A stretch of 64,000 nt of DNA from Aestuariibius insulae (GCF_040783535.2 NZ_JBFONW020000006.1:1-64000), one strand, 5' to 3'; numbered from the stretch's first letter, positions 1-8,096 are shown. Notes: a model not told the origin generated them from the sequence alone. Numbers and translations: made by a program.

Positions 1-3000
1 TCTATACGTTCGACGAGAACGGCAAGGTCGCCAGCCTGCAAAACATCGCCCCCGAAGTCCGCTTCAAACTGGCATGGCTTGGCACACTCAGCAGCGTGCT
101 GATGTTCGTGGGCAATTTCTTCCCGCCGGCCGCGATTGCAGGGGCGGCCACAAAATTCGCGTACGACGCGGCCAATAACCAGGTCTCTTTCCAAAACGCA
201 CTCACTGTAGCCGCGCAGGTGGCGGGCGCCTACACCACTGGCGGACAGGGTCCGCAATGGCTCGCTCCTGCCCTGACCGCTACCTCCGCGGCCCTGTCCG
301 ACAACTGGGACCAGTTCGCCGTCAACTTGATCCTTACCGCAGCCGGAGTTCAGGCGGCCCAGCAAGGGGTTGGGCAGACGGTCAATCTCGCCAAAATCGC
401 GAATGGCGTGGAAGCTGCGATCGTTGTCTATGACGGGATCGAAAGCGGATCGGTGTTCGAGATTGCAGAAGGCGTGTTCCTTCTGGGGGCTAGCTTTGCT
501 GACAATGGCGATGTCAAATTCCTGCTGGGCGGCGCCGATCTCGCCCGAGTTGGACAAGCCGTCGAGGATGGCGATCTCAGCACGATCCTGACCGCCACGG
601 CTGGCTTCCTGATAAGACAAGGTATCTTCACCCAAGGCGAGCAGCGGATTGACGGAACACCCCAGAACACGCCGGAGCCGATCAACTATGTCGTCGGAGG
701 ACTGACACTCGCGGGCGCAGTCGTCAAATTGGTGGATAACGCCGATGACGGTCTGGTCACCGACGAAATCCTGTCCTTCATCTCCAGCCTCAATAGCGGG
801 GTGACCAACTTAACCGGACAGGACCAGCTGGAGCTGCTCGGCGGCCGCTTGACCGCGCTGTTCGGAGGCGATCGTCCCATTCGTGGCCTGATCCCGGATA
901 TGAACGGTCTGACCGAACGGGGCTACGACCGCGAAGTCCGCATTCTCTATGACGCCGAGGGCGAGCCTGTGGCCTTCCTTGGACTGGATGGAACTGAAAT
1001 CGGAAGCATCGAGAAAGCTGTCGATGGATCCCATAATTTCTATCTGTTTGACGCAAACGGAGACGAATTCTTTGTCTTCAATCACAACAGGCAAACAGAC
1101 GAGATCAGCGAATATCGTGTGTTAACGGCGAAAGATCATGCCAACGGGGTAGAGGTCGCCGGGCCTATTGATTGGTTTAAAGGGCTATTTGGGGGCGGGA
1201 ACGAAAAGACCCCGCAGTCCTTTAACGGCTTGCAGACCGTCGACTCCATCGATGGCCTGGAGCAACATCCATTCGAACGCTCTTTGTTTTATCTCCCAGA
1301 GAAAAGCACTGAACCAACTGCTTTGCAGCTGGATGGTGGCTCTTACGCACTGGCCGGTGTTACGGATCCTGGAGGATTTGAACGACAGTTCTATACCTTC
1401 CCCAGCTTCAAAGAATTTGATTCCGTAGACTGGCATGCTCAGGAAGGGGACATCGTCGAGGAAGGACAGCTCCTCTATACACTGCAAAGTACTGAAGTCG
1501 ACAATGAACTTAGAGAGGCGCAAGACAGCCTTGAAGCAGCAGAAGACAGGCTGGCACCTGTCTTGAACGAAGGACGCCGCCAGGCTCTTTCGGAGAAGGG
1601 CGATATTCTTAAAGATTTGGGGGAAATAGACACAAGCATTAGAAATATTGCGATCGAAATACGGAGACTCGATACCGATATCAGAAGTGCAGATGGCTCT
1701 CTCGACACTTTTCAGGGGCGTATCGATGCAAAGAATGCTCAAATTGCTGCAGCTGCCGCCAGCGTTGCTAGAAACCAAGCATCTATCGACCAGATCGACG
1801 GAACAGATGTTGAAGAACAAGGGGGTGTTTCAAACGTACACCTTGTTGAACTTCGGGATCAGCTTGGCACGGCGAAGGAAGTCCTTGCTGAATTTCAGGG
1901 AGATTTAGCAGAGATTATGGGCGAACGGGACCGGGTTTCGATTGCGCGCAATGGACTTGTATCTAATCGCGATTTATTGGTGGAGCAAAAAGATACACTC
2001 TATGAGCCTCAGATAGAAGTTCTGAATCAGAGGCTTGAGCAAATTTCAGTGCTTGAGAATCTCACACCAGAAGAGGCTTTAAGGCGCGTACAAGAAGATG
2101 ATACGAATAGTCTTACACCTGCGGTAGCGGATGCTGCGAATGCCGTTCTTGCAGCCAAGGGAACGCTTTCGGGTGCGCAACAAAAGAAAGACGATCTTGA
2201 GATTAGATCGCCTATCGACGGCAAATTTTCGCAAGTTCTCCCAGATGGCCTGAGGTTCAATCTCTTGGACGGAACGGTGAAATTGGTGAACGACACCAGC
2301 ACCGGCTTGGGCCAGGTTCCATCTGATCCCGAAAGAAATCGGCCGACTCAAGGGGCTGATGGCACGACACCCTCCGTGACACCGCTTGAATCCGCTCCGG
2401 CCGTCATTTCGCTGTATGGGCTCGCAGAAGCTCAAGCCGACAAATATACGCCAGGCGAAAAAGTGACTTTTCAGACAGAGGATGGGCGTTTAGGGACTGT
2501 CGAAGTCGTAGAAGTGACACGTCAATCTACGAATGGATATCGCGTCGTCCTTGAGAATCCGATGTTTCTTGATGGCACCGGATTGACAATGGCTGAATCG
2601 GCTCCGATCCGAGTATTCGACTCTGACGCATCGCGTTTGCATAGGAGTACTCATTTGATTAATCCCATAGACAATGTCGCGTTCGCACCGCCTTCGGCTT
2701 TGATTGTCAATCCGCAGGAACTGCCGCAAGTAGAGCAGGACTTCTTCATCAAAGTACCAGTCCTAGGTGTGGACGACAGAGGCGAAGAAGTCGTTATCGC
2801 ACACGTAGAGGTAACCGGACGAACACAGACGGACGGACGAGTGGTCCGGTTGATGAATGGAACCACAGCAAAGATGACCAGGGCAGATTCCGATGTCAGC
2901 GTACCGGTCGAGGTCAATATCTCCGATCTAACGCTGACCGCGACGGGGTCTAGTACAGCCGAATCGCCACGTGAGAAAAGTGGAGTTGAATTTCAGGTAT

Positions 3001-3323
3001 CAGTGCCCTTTATCGACAATAACGGTACCGTCTCTCGAGGTCGATCAACTACAATTGGTGGCGACGGTTCACTCAACGGAAATGGATCCTCCGATAAGAT
3101 AATTCCCGGAGTAAATATCGGCGGCGGCTTTAACGTTGGGTTGAACGGTAACACTGGCTGGACAAAGAACGTGACCGAGCTCCCGTCTTCTCAGCAATTG
3201 AAGTTCCCCGTTCATATTGTTCCGAGTGGATACTTGCCAAGGGAAACCTATCCCGATCATGAAACCTTGGAGACTGTCTACATCCATGTCCCAAGCGCAG
3301 TAGCTGGAGAAGTTCCTCGGTAG
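1..3323 (+). CDS. 3' part of a giant protein with a C-terminal HlyD/membrane-fusion-like module
   Basis: The frame is open to the left edge (reading from base 3), so this is the C-terminal ~1107 residues of a longer protein. The first visible residues (YTFDENGKV) recall a YD/RHS-type repeat, followed by a hydrophobic, Ala/Gly-rich stretch. Around bases 1420-1490 a lipoyl-like half-motif (EGDIVEEGQLLYTL) starts a long coiled coil (about 1495-2190). The coil is closed by LEIRSPIDGKF near 2200, the usual second lipoyl half of membrane-fusion proteins. A beta-barrel-like part follows (about 2395-2570), then a beta-rich tail ending in PSAVAGEVPR. Base composition falls inside the coil. Family of the whole protein unknown: a secreted or surface protein carrying an adaptor-like domain is the inference. 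No signal peptide can be judged. Confidence 0.75.
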   Translation, partial: YTFDENGKVASLQNIAPEVRFKLAWLGTLSSVLMFVGNFFPPAAIAGAATKFAYDAANNQVSFQNALTVAAQVAGAYTTGGQGPQWLAPALTATSAALSDNWDQFAVNLILTAAGVQAAQQGVGQTVNLAKIANGVEAAIVVYDGIESGSVFEIAEGVFLLGASFADNGDVKFLLGGADLARVGQAVEDGDLSTILTATAGFLIRQGIFTQGEQRIDGTPQNTPEPINYVVGGLTLAGAVVKLVDNADDGLVTDEILSFISSLNSGVTNLTGQDQLELLGGRLTALFGGDRPIRGLIPDMNGLTERGYDREVRILYDAEGEPVAFLGLDGTEIGSIEKAVDGSHNFYLFDANGDEFFVFNHNRQTDEISEYRVLTAKDHANGVEVAGPIDWFKGLFGGGNEKTPQSFNGLQTVDSIDGLEQHPFERSLFYLPEKSTEPTALQLDGGSYALAGVTDPGGFERQFYTFPSFKEFDSVDWHAQEGDIVEEGQLLYTLQSTEVDNELREAQDSLEAAEDRLAPVLNEGRRQALSEKGDILKDLGEIDTSIRNIAIEIRRLDTDIRSADGSLDTFQGRIDAKNAQIAAAAASVARNQASIDQIDGTDVEEQGGVSNVHLVELRDQLGTAKEVLAEFQGDLAEIMGERDRVSIARNGLVSNRDLLVEQKDTLYEPQIEVLNQRLEQISVLENLTPEEALRRVQEDDTNSLTPAVADAANAVLAAKGTLSGAQQKKDDLEIRSPIDGKFSQVLPDGLRFNLLDGTVKLVNDTSTGLGQVPSDPERNRPTQGADGTTPSVTPLESAPAVISLYGLAEAQADKYTPGEKVTFQTEDGRLGTVEVVEVTRQSTNGYRVVLENPMFLDGTGLTMAESAPIRVFDSDASRLHRSTHLINPIDNVAFAPPSALIVNPQELPQVEQDFFIKVPVLGVDDRGEEVVIAHVEVTGRTQTDGRVVRLMNGTTAKMTRADSDVSVPVEVNISDLTLTATGSSTAESPREKSGVEFQVSVPFIDNNGTVSRGRSTTIGGDGSLNGNGSSDKIIPGVNIGGGFNVGLNGNTGWTKNVTELPSSQQLKFPVHIVPSGYLPRETYPDHETLETVYIHVPSAVAGEVPR

Positions 3324-3642
3324 CCAAAGGACCGGGAAACATACCAAATATTAGCCTAGTCCCGGAGGTATGTCCCAAGCGCAAGGGCGCGGCTGCAAGT
3401 AAATGAACGCTTGGAGTTGCGGCCTTTATGATGAGGCGTCTCTACCGCGCTCGAAAACTTGATATTGTTGGAAGCAATCTGCGCTCATACAAAAATCGAT
3501 CGTCTTGCCGCGTCTAGTCACCGACCGGTCCGTTAACCGGGATCCGTCCTCGAGAATCACCGACCAAATACCGACGCGATACCGACCGGATACCGAAGGG
3601 CAAAATCGGGACATCTCGGCGCGTTAACCCGGCCGGGGAATT
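3324..3642. other. intergenic region between convergent genes, with phased short repeats
   Basis: The 319 bases between two converging 3' ends hold no convincing gene. A 62-codon minus-strand frame (3426-3614) covers most of it but has no recognisable features. The clear structure is the 11-bp-phased ATACCGAC array listed separately. TTAACC/TTAACCCGG elements occur at about 3532 and 3625. I see no terminator with a T-tract. Confidence 0.6.
3557..3597 (+). repeat. 11-bp-phased ATACCGAC direct repeats (copy A)
   Basis: ATACCGAC occurs at 3568-3575 and 3579-3586, then ATACCGAA at 3590-3597. Each copy starts exactly 11 bases after the last. A weaker copy (TCACCGAC, 6 of 8) starts 11 bases earlier at 3557. 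The same array occurs upstream of dprA at 37333-37362. One-helical-turn spacing of a conserved octamer is typical of iteron or operator arrays. The binding protein is unknown. Confidence 0.7.
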
Positions 3643-4035
3643 TCACGGTCGGACGAACTTGGCCCCGCTCACCGACCGGGTGCTCTGGCTTCCCGCAGGC
3701 TGCGCGGTATCCACGAAAACCCCTGTCTCGCAGGCCACTCCGTTCCCGTTCGCATCGTTGCGCGCATGATAGCCCGGAGCGCCCTTCACAGCCGGCGCGA
3801 GCCCCAGATGTTGCGTCATCCGGCAGCCGGACATCGACATCAGGTGCGCGATCGTTACCTGCATCGGAAAGGGGCTCGTCCGGATATAGATCGAGAGCGA
3901 GATGCTCAGCACCACCAGCGGCAGAAGCAGGATCCGCGTCAGAATAAAGTGCAAAGACAAGACCTTGGCGCGCTCACGGTCCGCACGCCTCTGCCGCCGC
4001 GTAGGCCGCGGTTTGGGAGTTTCGGTCGCTGTCAT
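3643..4035 (-). CDS. membrane-anchored excalibur-domain protein
   Basis: 130 residues. A basic cytoplasmic N-terminus (RRQRRADRERAK) precedes one membrane segment at about residues 29-49 (ILTRILLLPLVVLSISLSIY). The exported C-terminal part carries an excalibur-type motif, DANGNGVACE, at about residues 93-102 and a Cys in SGCRMTQ. Excalibur domains are short extracellular modules named for a DxDxDGxxCE pattern, thought to bind calcium, and often occur beside nucleases or at cell surfaces. No nuclease domain is present here. The start ATG follows a short purine-rich stretch (gagcgggatc). The gene stands alone, converging on the giant gene and transcribed away from the AhpD-like gene behind it. 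Confidence 0.65.
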   Translation of the reverse strand: MTATETPKPRPTRRQRRADRERAKVLSLHFILTRILLLPLVVLSISLSIYIRTSPFPMQVTIAHLMSMSGCRMTQHLGLAPAVKGAPGYHARNDANGNGVACETGVFVDTAQPAGSQSTRSVSGAKFVRP

Positions 4036-4074
4036 GATCCCGCTCTAGCGATCAAATACGGCACATCCATGACC

Positions 4075-4668
4075 TCAGATATGCTTACCGATCTCCCAGC
4101 CGGTCCCATCCAAAAGCCGCTCACCCGCCTCCACCGGAAGATCCTCCAGCGCCGATCCCATGCTGTCATTCCAGCGGTTCAGATATCCAAATAGCGCAAT
4201 AACTGCCATGATTTCAATGACATCCGCGTCGGACCAATGCGCCGTCAGCCGCGCCCCGATCTCGTCCGTGACAGCATTCGGCACCTCGCTCGCCGCCCGG
4301 GCAAAGACCAGCGCCGCGACCTCCGCCTCGCTGAACACACCCGAGTTTTCCGGATCCGACACCGCCGCCAGACGCTCCTCGGACGCCCCGAACCGCTCGG
4401 AGGCGAGGATCATATGCGCCCGGCAATACATGCAGCCCGAGGCAAAGGACGAGGCGTACCCGATCAGCCGCTTGAACTCCGCCGTCACACCCTCGCTTGG
4501 CTTCATCACCGCAACGTTCAGCGCCGTATAAGCCTCGGCGATCTCGGGACGCCATGCCATAGTCCGGATGGAATTTGGAACGACCCCAAGCGGACCTTTG
4601 AAAAACTGAACCTTTTCAGCAAGATCCGGGTCGAGCTCCGCATCGCTTAGCGGGGAAACTAGCGCCAT
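4075..4668 (-). CDS. carboxymuconolactone decarboxylase / AhpD-like peroxidase-family protein
   Basis: 197 residues, all-helical in appearance. The family signature ASGCMYCRAH is at about residues 77-86: a CxxC pair followed three residues later by a His, as in AhpD-like alkylhydroperoxidases, where the two Cys form the redox-active disulfide and the His assists. The N-terminus (FFKGPLGVVPNSIRTMAWRPEI) and the YLNRWNDSMG segment near the C-terminus match the peroxidase-related uncharacterised subgroup. The start is supported by AAGGACA just upstream. Cytoplasmic, probably peroxide or organic hydroperoxide related; the substrate cannot be told. Confidence 0.85.
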   Translation of the reverse strand: MALVSPLSDAELDPDLAEKVQFFKGPLGVVPNSIRTMAWRPEIAEAYTALNVAVMKPSEGVTAEFKRLIGYASSFASGCMYCRAHMILASERFGASEERLAAVSDPENSGVFSEAEVAALVFARAASEVPNAVTDEIGARLTAHWSDADVIEIMAVIALFGYLNRWNDSMGSALEDLPVEAGERLLDGTGWEIGKHI

Positions 4669-4732
4669 GATGTTGTCCTTCTGCCCTATCAGGTGGCAGG
4701 CAGGCTAGCAGTCTCCCCGCAGGCTGGCGAGA

Positions 4733-5005
4733 TCAGAAGTCGAAGAGCTCTGACAGAAAACTCTCTTTTTTTCGGCGCTTACGGTGCCCCCCATCGTGTG
4801 GCCGATCGTCATAATAGTGGTCATCATCCGAGAATGATGCCGAAGGCGGCGGAGGAGGAGGCGGAGCCGCAGCCGCGGACCGCTCCACGATCTTGTCAAG
4901 CTCCCCCCGATCCAACCAGACGCCGCGGCATTGCGGGCAATAGTCAATCTCGACCCCCGCTCGGTCGGTCATCACAAGCTGGGTTCCATCGATCGGGCAT
5001 TGCAT
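4733..5005 (-). CDS. TFIIB-type zinc-ribbon protein
   Basis: 90 residues. The N-terminal half is a zinc ribbon: MQCPIDG (CxxD variant of the first knuckle) and YCPQCRGVWLDRGELDKI (CxxC plus WLDRGEL), the hallmark of the zf-TFIIB family of small bacterial proteins. A run of seven prolines follows, then an Asp/His-rich stretch and a basic patch (RKRRKK) before the C-terminal SELFDF. AAGGAG lies 7-8 bases before the ATG. Function unknown in the family; the acidic/aromatic end may be a protein-binding tail. Confidence 0.85.
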   Translation of the reverse strand: MQCPIDGTQLVMTDRAGVEIDYCPQCRGVWLDRGELDKIVERSAAAAPPPPPPPSASFSDDDHYYDDRPHDGGHRKRRKKESFLSELFDF

Positions 5006-5084
5006 AGGCAGATCTCCTTAAGGGCGGCTCTCCTCCATATATGGATCTACAGATCGCCACCGCAACGGCTCAGCAACCGCTTGC

Positions 5085-5101
5085 TTAGCCTTTCGTTAAC
5101 C
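5085..5101 (+). promoter_or_regulatory. CtrA-like box upstream of the beta-barrel gene
   Basis: TTAG, seven bases, then TTAACC: one mismatch to the CtrA consensus TTAA-N7-TTAAC, about 40 bases before the start at 5142. Found by eye, so the chance of coincidence is real. Confidence 0.35.
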
Positions 5102-5141
5102 AACTTCAGCGACGGTCGCTCCGGGGTGATCGGAGAGAGTG

Positions 5142-5807
5142 ATGCGGGTCTGGTTTGCGATTTGTCTGGCCATCTGGGGCGGCACCCTCGATGCCGGTCC
5201 GTGGCCGCGCGGAAAGGGCAAGGCCTTTGTCTCTGTCTCGAGCACGTTCTCCCTGACCGGCGATCTGCTCAAGCCGATCCAGTACGAGCCATCGCTCTAT
5301 GCCGAATACGGTGTGACCGAGCGATTAACTTTCGGGCTTGATGTCTTCGTTGCGGGCGATTTCGATCAGCCGACCGCATTTGTCTTTGGGCGACTTCCGA
5401 TCCTCGAGAGACGGATTGAGGATCCGGTGGCCGTCACGCTTGGCGTCGGCTTCGAGGAAACCCCTCGCGGGCAAAAGCAGCTCATCCGCGCCGGTCTTGC
5501 CTGGGGCCGAGGCTTTGAAAGAGGCTGGCTCGCCGTCGACAGCTTTGCCACGATCGGTCTTGATGGCGGTGATCTGGATCTCAAGCTGGATGCGACCTGG
5601 GGCCGTAATTTTGGTAAACGGTGGACAACCGCCCTGCAGCTTCAGACCGGTCAAACTGGCAGGAGGGAGGATCCCTTCGCGAAACTGGCTCCATCGATCA
5701 TCCTGTCGATCCACGACAAGGCGCGGGTCGAGCTTGGCATCGTGCATCACCTGACCGACGAGGATGTTACAACAGCCGTCAAACTGGGGAGCTGGCTGGA
5801 ATTCTGA
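5142..5807 (+). CDS. secreted, probably outer-membrane beta-barrel protein of unknown function
   Basis: 221 residues. The N-terminus MRVWFAICLAIWGGTLDAGP is a likely Sec signal peptide. The rest is alternating beta-strand-like sequence rich in aromatic/Gly pairs (YGVTERLTFGLDVF, LGVGFEETPRG, LDATWGRNFG, VELGIVHHL), ending in Phe, as outer-membrane barrels usually do. I choose ATG 5142 over GTG 5139 because GGAGAG sits at suitable spacing; either is possible. No homologue is recognised. Convergent with the DUF427 gene five bases beyond its stop. Confidence 0.6.
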   Translation: MRVWFAICLAIWGGTLDAGPWPRGKGKAFVSVSSTFSLTGDLLKPIQYEPSLYAEYGVTERLTFGLDVFVAGDFDQPTAFVFGRLPILERRIEDPVAVTLGVGFEETPRGQKQLIRAGLAWGRGFERGWLAVDSFATIGLDGGDLDLKLDATWGRNFGKRWTTALQLQTGQTGRREDPFAKLAPSIILSIHDKARVELGIVHHLTDEDVTTAVKLGSWLEF

Positions 5808-5812
5808 TCGAG

Positions 5813-6286
5813 CTACCAGCCCTCGGTTCCCGGCCCGCCCTTAACGATACCGCGCAGGTTCGAAGTGACCCACCCCCCGTAAAAGCTGCCGGGCTGCGGC
5901 GTGACCTTGTCATCTCCAACCCAGACAGCGTCGATGGCATGCGCATAAATCGCCACGTGATCCTTAAGCGCCTCGAAGGCCGCTGTCGGATTGGGGTAGG
6001 TCCACGCCGCGCTCTTTACCGTTCGCCCGGCAAAGACGAGGTCGAAATACTTGGCATGCCCTTTCCACTCGCAAAAGCTGCGATGCAAAGAGGGATGCAA
6101 CGCATCTGGGGCCATCTCTGCAAGTGGGATGTAGTAGGTCGGCGCATGATGGGTTTCGAGGATGCGAAGACCCTTATGGGTCGCGAAAAGCACCTGCCCG
6201 GCCACCTCTCCCCGCAGCAGATGCGGCACGGGTTCGAGCGCTGGTGGACGAGGATAATCGCGTACGTTTTCCAGGGGCAGTGTCAT
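5813..6286 (-). CDS. DUF427 domain protein
   Basis: 157 residues from the ATG at 6286. A longer frame to 6397 is open, but its first 37 residues are basic and unlike the family. DUF427 hallmarks are present: the repeated beta-strand unit (AGQVLFATHKGLRILETHHAPTYYIP), then SFCEWKGHAKYFDL and SAAWTYPNPTAAFEALKDHVAIYAH, with the Cys-Glu-Trp-Lys-Gly segment best conserved. Function unknown in the family. The C-terminus GWVTSNLRGIVKGGPGTEGW closely follows the usual DUF427 ending. No strong ribosome binding site is visible. Confidence 0.85.
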   Translation of the reverse strand: MTLPLENVRDYPRPPALEPVPHLLRGEVAGQVLFATHKGLRILETHHAPTYYIPLAEMAPDALHPSLHRSFCEWKGHAKYFDLVFAGRTVKSAAWTYPNPTAAFEALKDHVAIYAHAIDAVWVGDDKVTPQPGSFYGGWVTSNLRGIVKGGPGTEGW

Positions 6287-6657
6287 AAGAGGCAGGTAGC
6301 TCGCACCTGGGCGTCGCCAACCACGACTAGAGCGATGCAATCTGCGATCATCCCGCACAATCCGGTGAAGCCGAATCGGCGGAGGACAGCACGGCACGTG
6401 GCAGCGATCTGTGTTAAATCGGCCCGAATTCGCGTTAAGATATCGTTCTGCGCCACGTCATTTGGACCGTATCACGGCTTGATCCGGGCATGTGCAGGCA
6501 AGAATGCAGCCCACAAAAGGGTGCGACTGACATCCGCCGCATATCAATAAGTTCCAATGGTTTGCGTGCCGAACCTTGATGTCTACCGCGGATCGGAGCG
6601 ACCATCTCAACCGATCAGCGCACCCCTCCGATCACAGCACATCTGGTAAATCGCTCT

Positions 6658-6672
6658 TTAACCATTCGTTCA
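6658..6672 (+). promoter_or_regulatory. CtrA-like box before the capsule operon
   Basis: TTAA, CCATTCG, TTCA: the left half reads TTAACCAT, a full CtrA octamer, and the right half has one mismatch at the correct N7 spacing. It lies 93 bases before the first codon of the capsule operon. CtrA is the master response regulator of Rhodobacterales for GTA-related and motility genes. Confidence 0.4.
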
Positions 6673-6702
6673 GACTTCGCCCCTACCGCTTGGAGCTGTC
6701 AC

Positions 6703-6724
6703 AGGTCTAGGGACAGACCTTTTT
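6703..6724 (+). terminator. intrinsic-terminator-like hairpin inside the capsule leader
   Basis: AGGTCT (6703-6708), a six-base loop, AGACCT (6715-6720), then a T-run (five T including the last stem base). It lies 40 bases before the first capsule start codon. The only upstream plus-strand gene ends 0.9 kb away beyond an opposing gene, so an attenuator is as likely as a simple end of transcription. The six-base-pair stem is short. Confidence 0.45.
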
Positions 6725-6764
6725 CGCTTACATTCGGGATCGGGCCCGTGCTGAGGAAGTTCGA

Positions 6765-8087
6765 ATGTTTGTTCGTGAAATCGGTCTCGACCGGACGGAT
6801 ACCCCCGTCGGGTCCGTTCAGGAGACTATTGCAGTTATAGGTTTGGGCTATGTCGGCCTTCCTCTCGCGGTCCGTCTTGCCGAAAAGTTCGGCCGGGTCA
6901 TCGGCTTCGATATCAACCAAGGGCGGATCCAAGGCCTTCGCGATGGCATCGACACCACCGGCGAGGTAGAGCCCTCGCGGCTTGGCGACAGCCGTCTTGC
7001 GATCACGCACAATGTCGAGGAGATCGCCGACGCCACCTGTTTCATCGTGACGGTTCCGACCCCGATCGATACGCAGAAAAGGCCCGATCTTGGCCCGTTG
7101 AGATCGGCATGCCAGGCCCTTGGGCCGTTGTTGAAGCAAGGCGACCTCGTTGTCTTTGAATCGACCGTTTATCCCGGCGTGACCGAGGATATCTGCGGAC
7201 CGATCCTCTCCGACTTCTCCGGCCTGACGGCGGGCAGCGATTTCAGTCTCGGCTATAGCCCCGAACGGATCAACCCGGGCGACAAAGCCAACACCGTCGA
7301 GACCATTGTAAAGAACGTCTCCGCAGACAGCGATGCGGCGCTCGACCGGGTCGCCGCGATCTACGAACATGTGACCGATGCAGGCATTTGCCGGTGCTCG
7401 TCCATCCGCGTGGCCGAAGGCGCGAAGGTTCTAGAAAACACCCAGCGCGACGTGAATATCGCTTTGATGAACGAGCTTGCGCTGATCTGCCAGGCCGTCG
7501 GGATCGAAACCTCCGAGGTGATCGAAGCCGCTTCCTCCAAGTGGAATTTCGTGCCGTTCACACCCGGTCTCGTCGGCGGGCACTGCATCGGCGTCGATCC
7601 CTATTATCTCGCCGCGCTCAGCGAACAGCATGGGTTGCATCCCGAAGTGATCCTTGCCGGACGCCGCCTGAATGACGGGATGGTCCGCCACGTGGCCAGC
7701 GCCGCCGTCAAGATGCTGGTTCAGAAGGGAGATGCCTTGCGGACGGCGCGCATTGGCCTTTTTGGAGTGACGTTCAAGGAAAACGTTCCCGACATTCGGA
7801 ATTCAAAAGCGATTGAGCTGATCGGCGAACTGGAGACCTTTGGCCTTTCCCCGATGATCCATGACGCGATCTGCCCTCACGATGCTCTTTTCGCCGAAGG
7901 CATCACAGCTTCGCCGCTCAGCAAGATGTGGGATCTTGATCTGGCGATCGTGGCATCCCCGCATGACGCGTATCTCTCCGATGGTGCCTTTTTCGAACGG
8001 TTGAACCCGGGCGGGATCCTGATGGACATCCGGGGAGCCTACCGCAAACGCGACCGACCTGCTGGCCTGAACTATTGGGCGCTGTGA
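6765..8087 (+). CDS. UDP-N-acetylhexosamine (TviB/WbpO-type) nucleotide-sugar 6-dehydrogenase
   Basis: 440 residues, standard length. The N-terminal NAD-binding motif is IGLGYVGLP (residues 25-33). The catalytic Cys is in GGHCIGVDPYYL (Cys274), the form seen in the TviB/WbpO branch that oxidises UDP-GlcNAc or UDP-GalNAc to the uronic acid with two NAD+. The C-terminal UDP-binding domain includes GVTFKENVPDIRNSKA. GAGGAAG precedes the ATG. It is the first gene of the capsule operon, nine bases before the next frame. The product would feed a uronic-acid-containing capsule. UDP-glucose dehydrogenase is less likely from the Cys-loop sequence. Confidence 0.88.
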   Translation: MFVREIGLDRTDTPVGSVQETIAVIGLGYVGLPLAVRLAEKFGRVIGFDINQGRIQGLRDGIDTTGEVEPSRLGDSRLAITHNVEEIADATCFIVTVPTPIDTQKRPDLGPLRSACQALGPLLKQGDLVVFESTVYPGVTEDICGPILSDFSGLTAGSDFSLGYSPERINPGDKANTVETIVKNVSADSDAALDRVAAIYEHVTDAGICRCSSIRVAEGAKVLENTQRDVNIALMNELALICQAVGIETSEVIEAASSKWNFVPFTPGLVGGHCIGVDPYYLAALSEQHGLHPEVILAGRRLNDGMVRHVASAAVKMLVQKGDALRTARIGLFGVTFKENVPDIRNSKAIELIGELETFGLSPMIHDAICPHDALFAEGITASPLSKMWDLDLAIVASPHDAYLSDGAFFERLNPGGILMDIRGAYRKRDRPAGLNYWAL

Positions 8088-8096
8088 GCGCGCGAT

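Larger units (their letters stand above)
6287..6764. other. long leader/promoter region of the capsule operon
   Basis: No gene is convincing in these 478 bases, which separate a minus-strand gene from the first capsule gene. The region holds a CtrA-like box (6658-6672) and a terminator-like hairpin (6703-6724), both listed separately, plus a weaker TTAA-N7-TTCT at 6435-6449. GAGGAAG lies just before the capsule start. Confidence 0.6.

Noticed and set aside
1185..1820. Long antisense frame (211 codons) opposite the adaptor-like region
   Set aside because: It is the reverse of a well-supported coding frame and has no features of its own; the length follows from the coding strand's codon use.
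3426..3614. Minus-strand frame of 62 codons in the gap after the giant gene
   Set aside because: It lies across the phased ATACCGAC array, has no SD, no known family and no neighbour in an operon, so it is probably a shadow.
3643..4668. A CRISPR array or other repeat-spacer structure in the small-gene regions
   Set aside because: No repeat of 20-40 bases recurs anywhere in the window; only the 8-base phased motif recurs.
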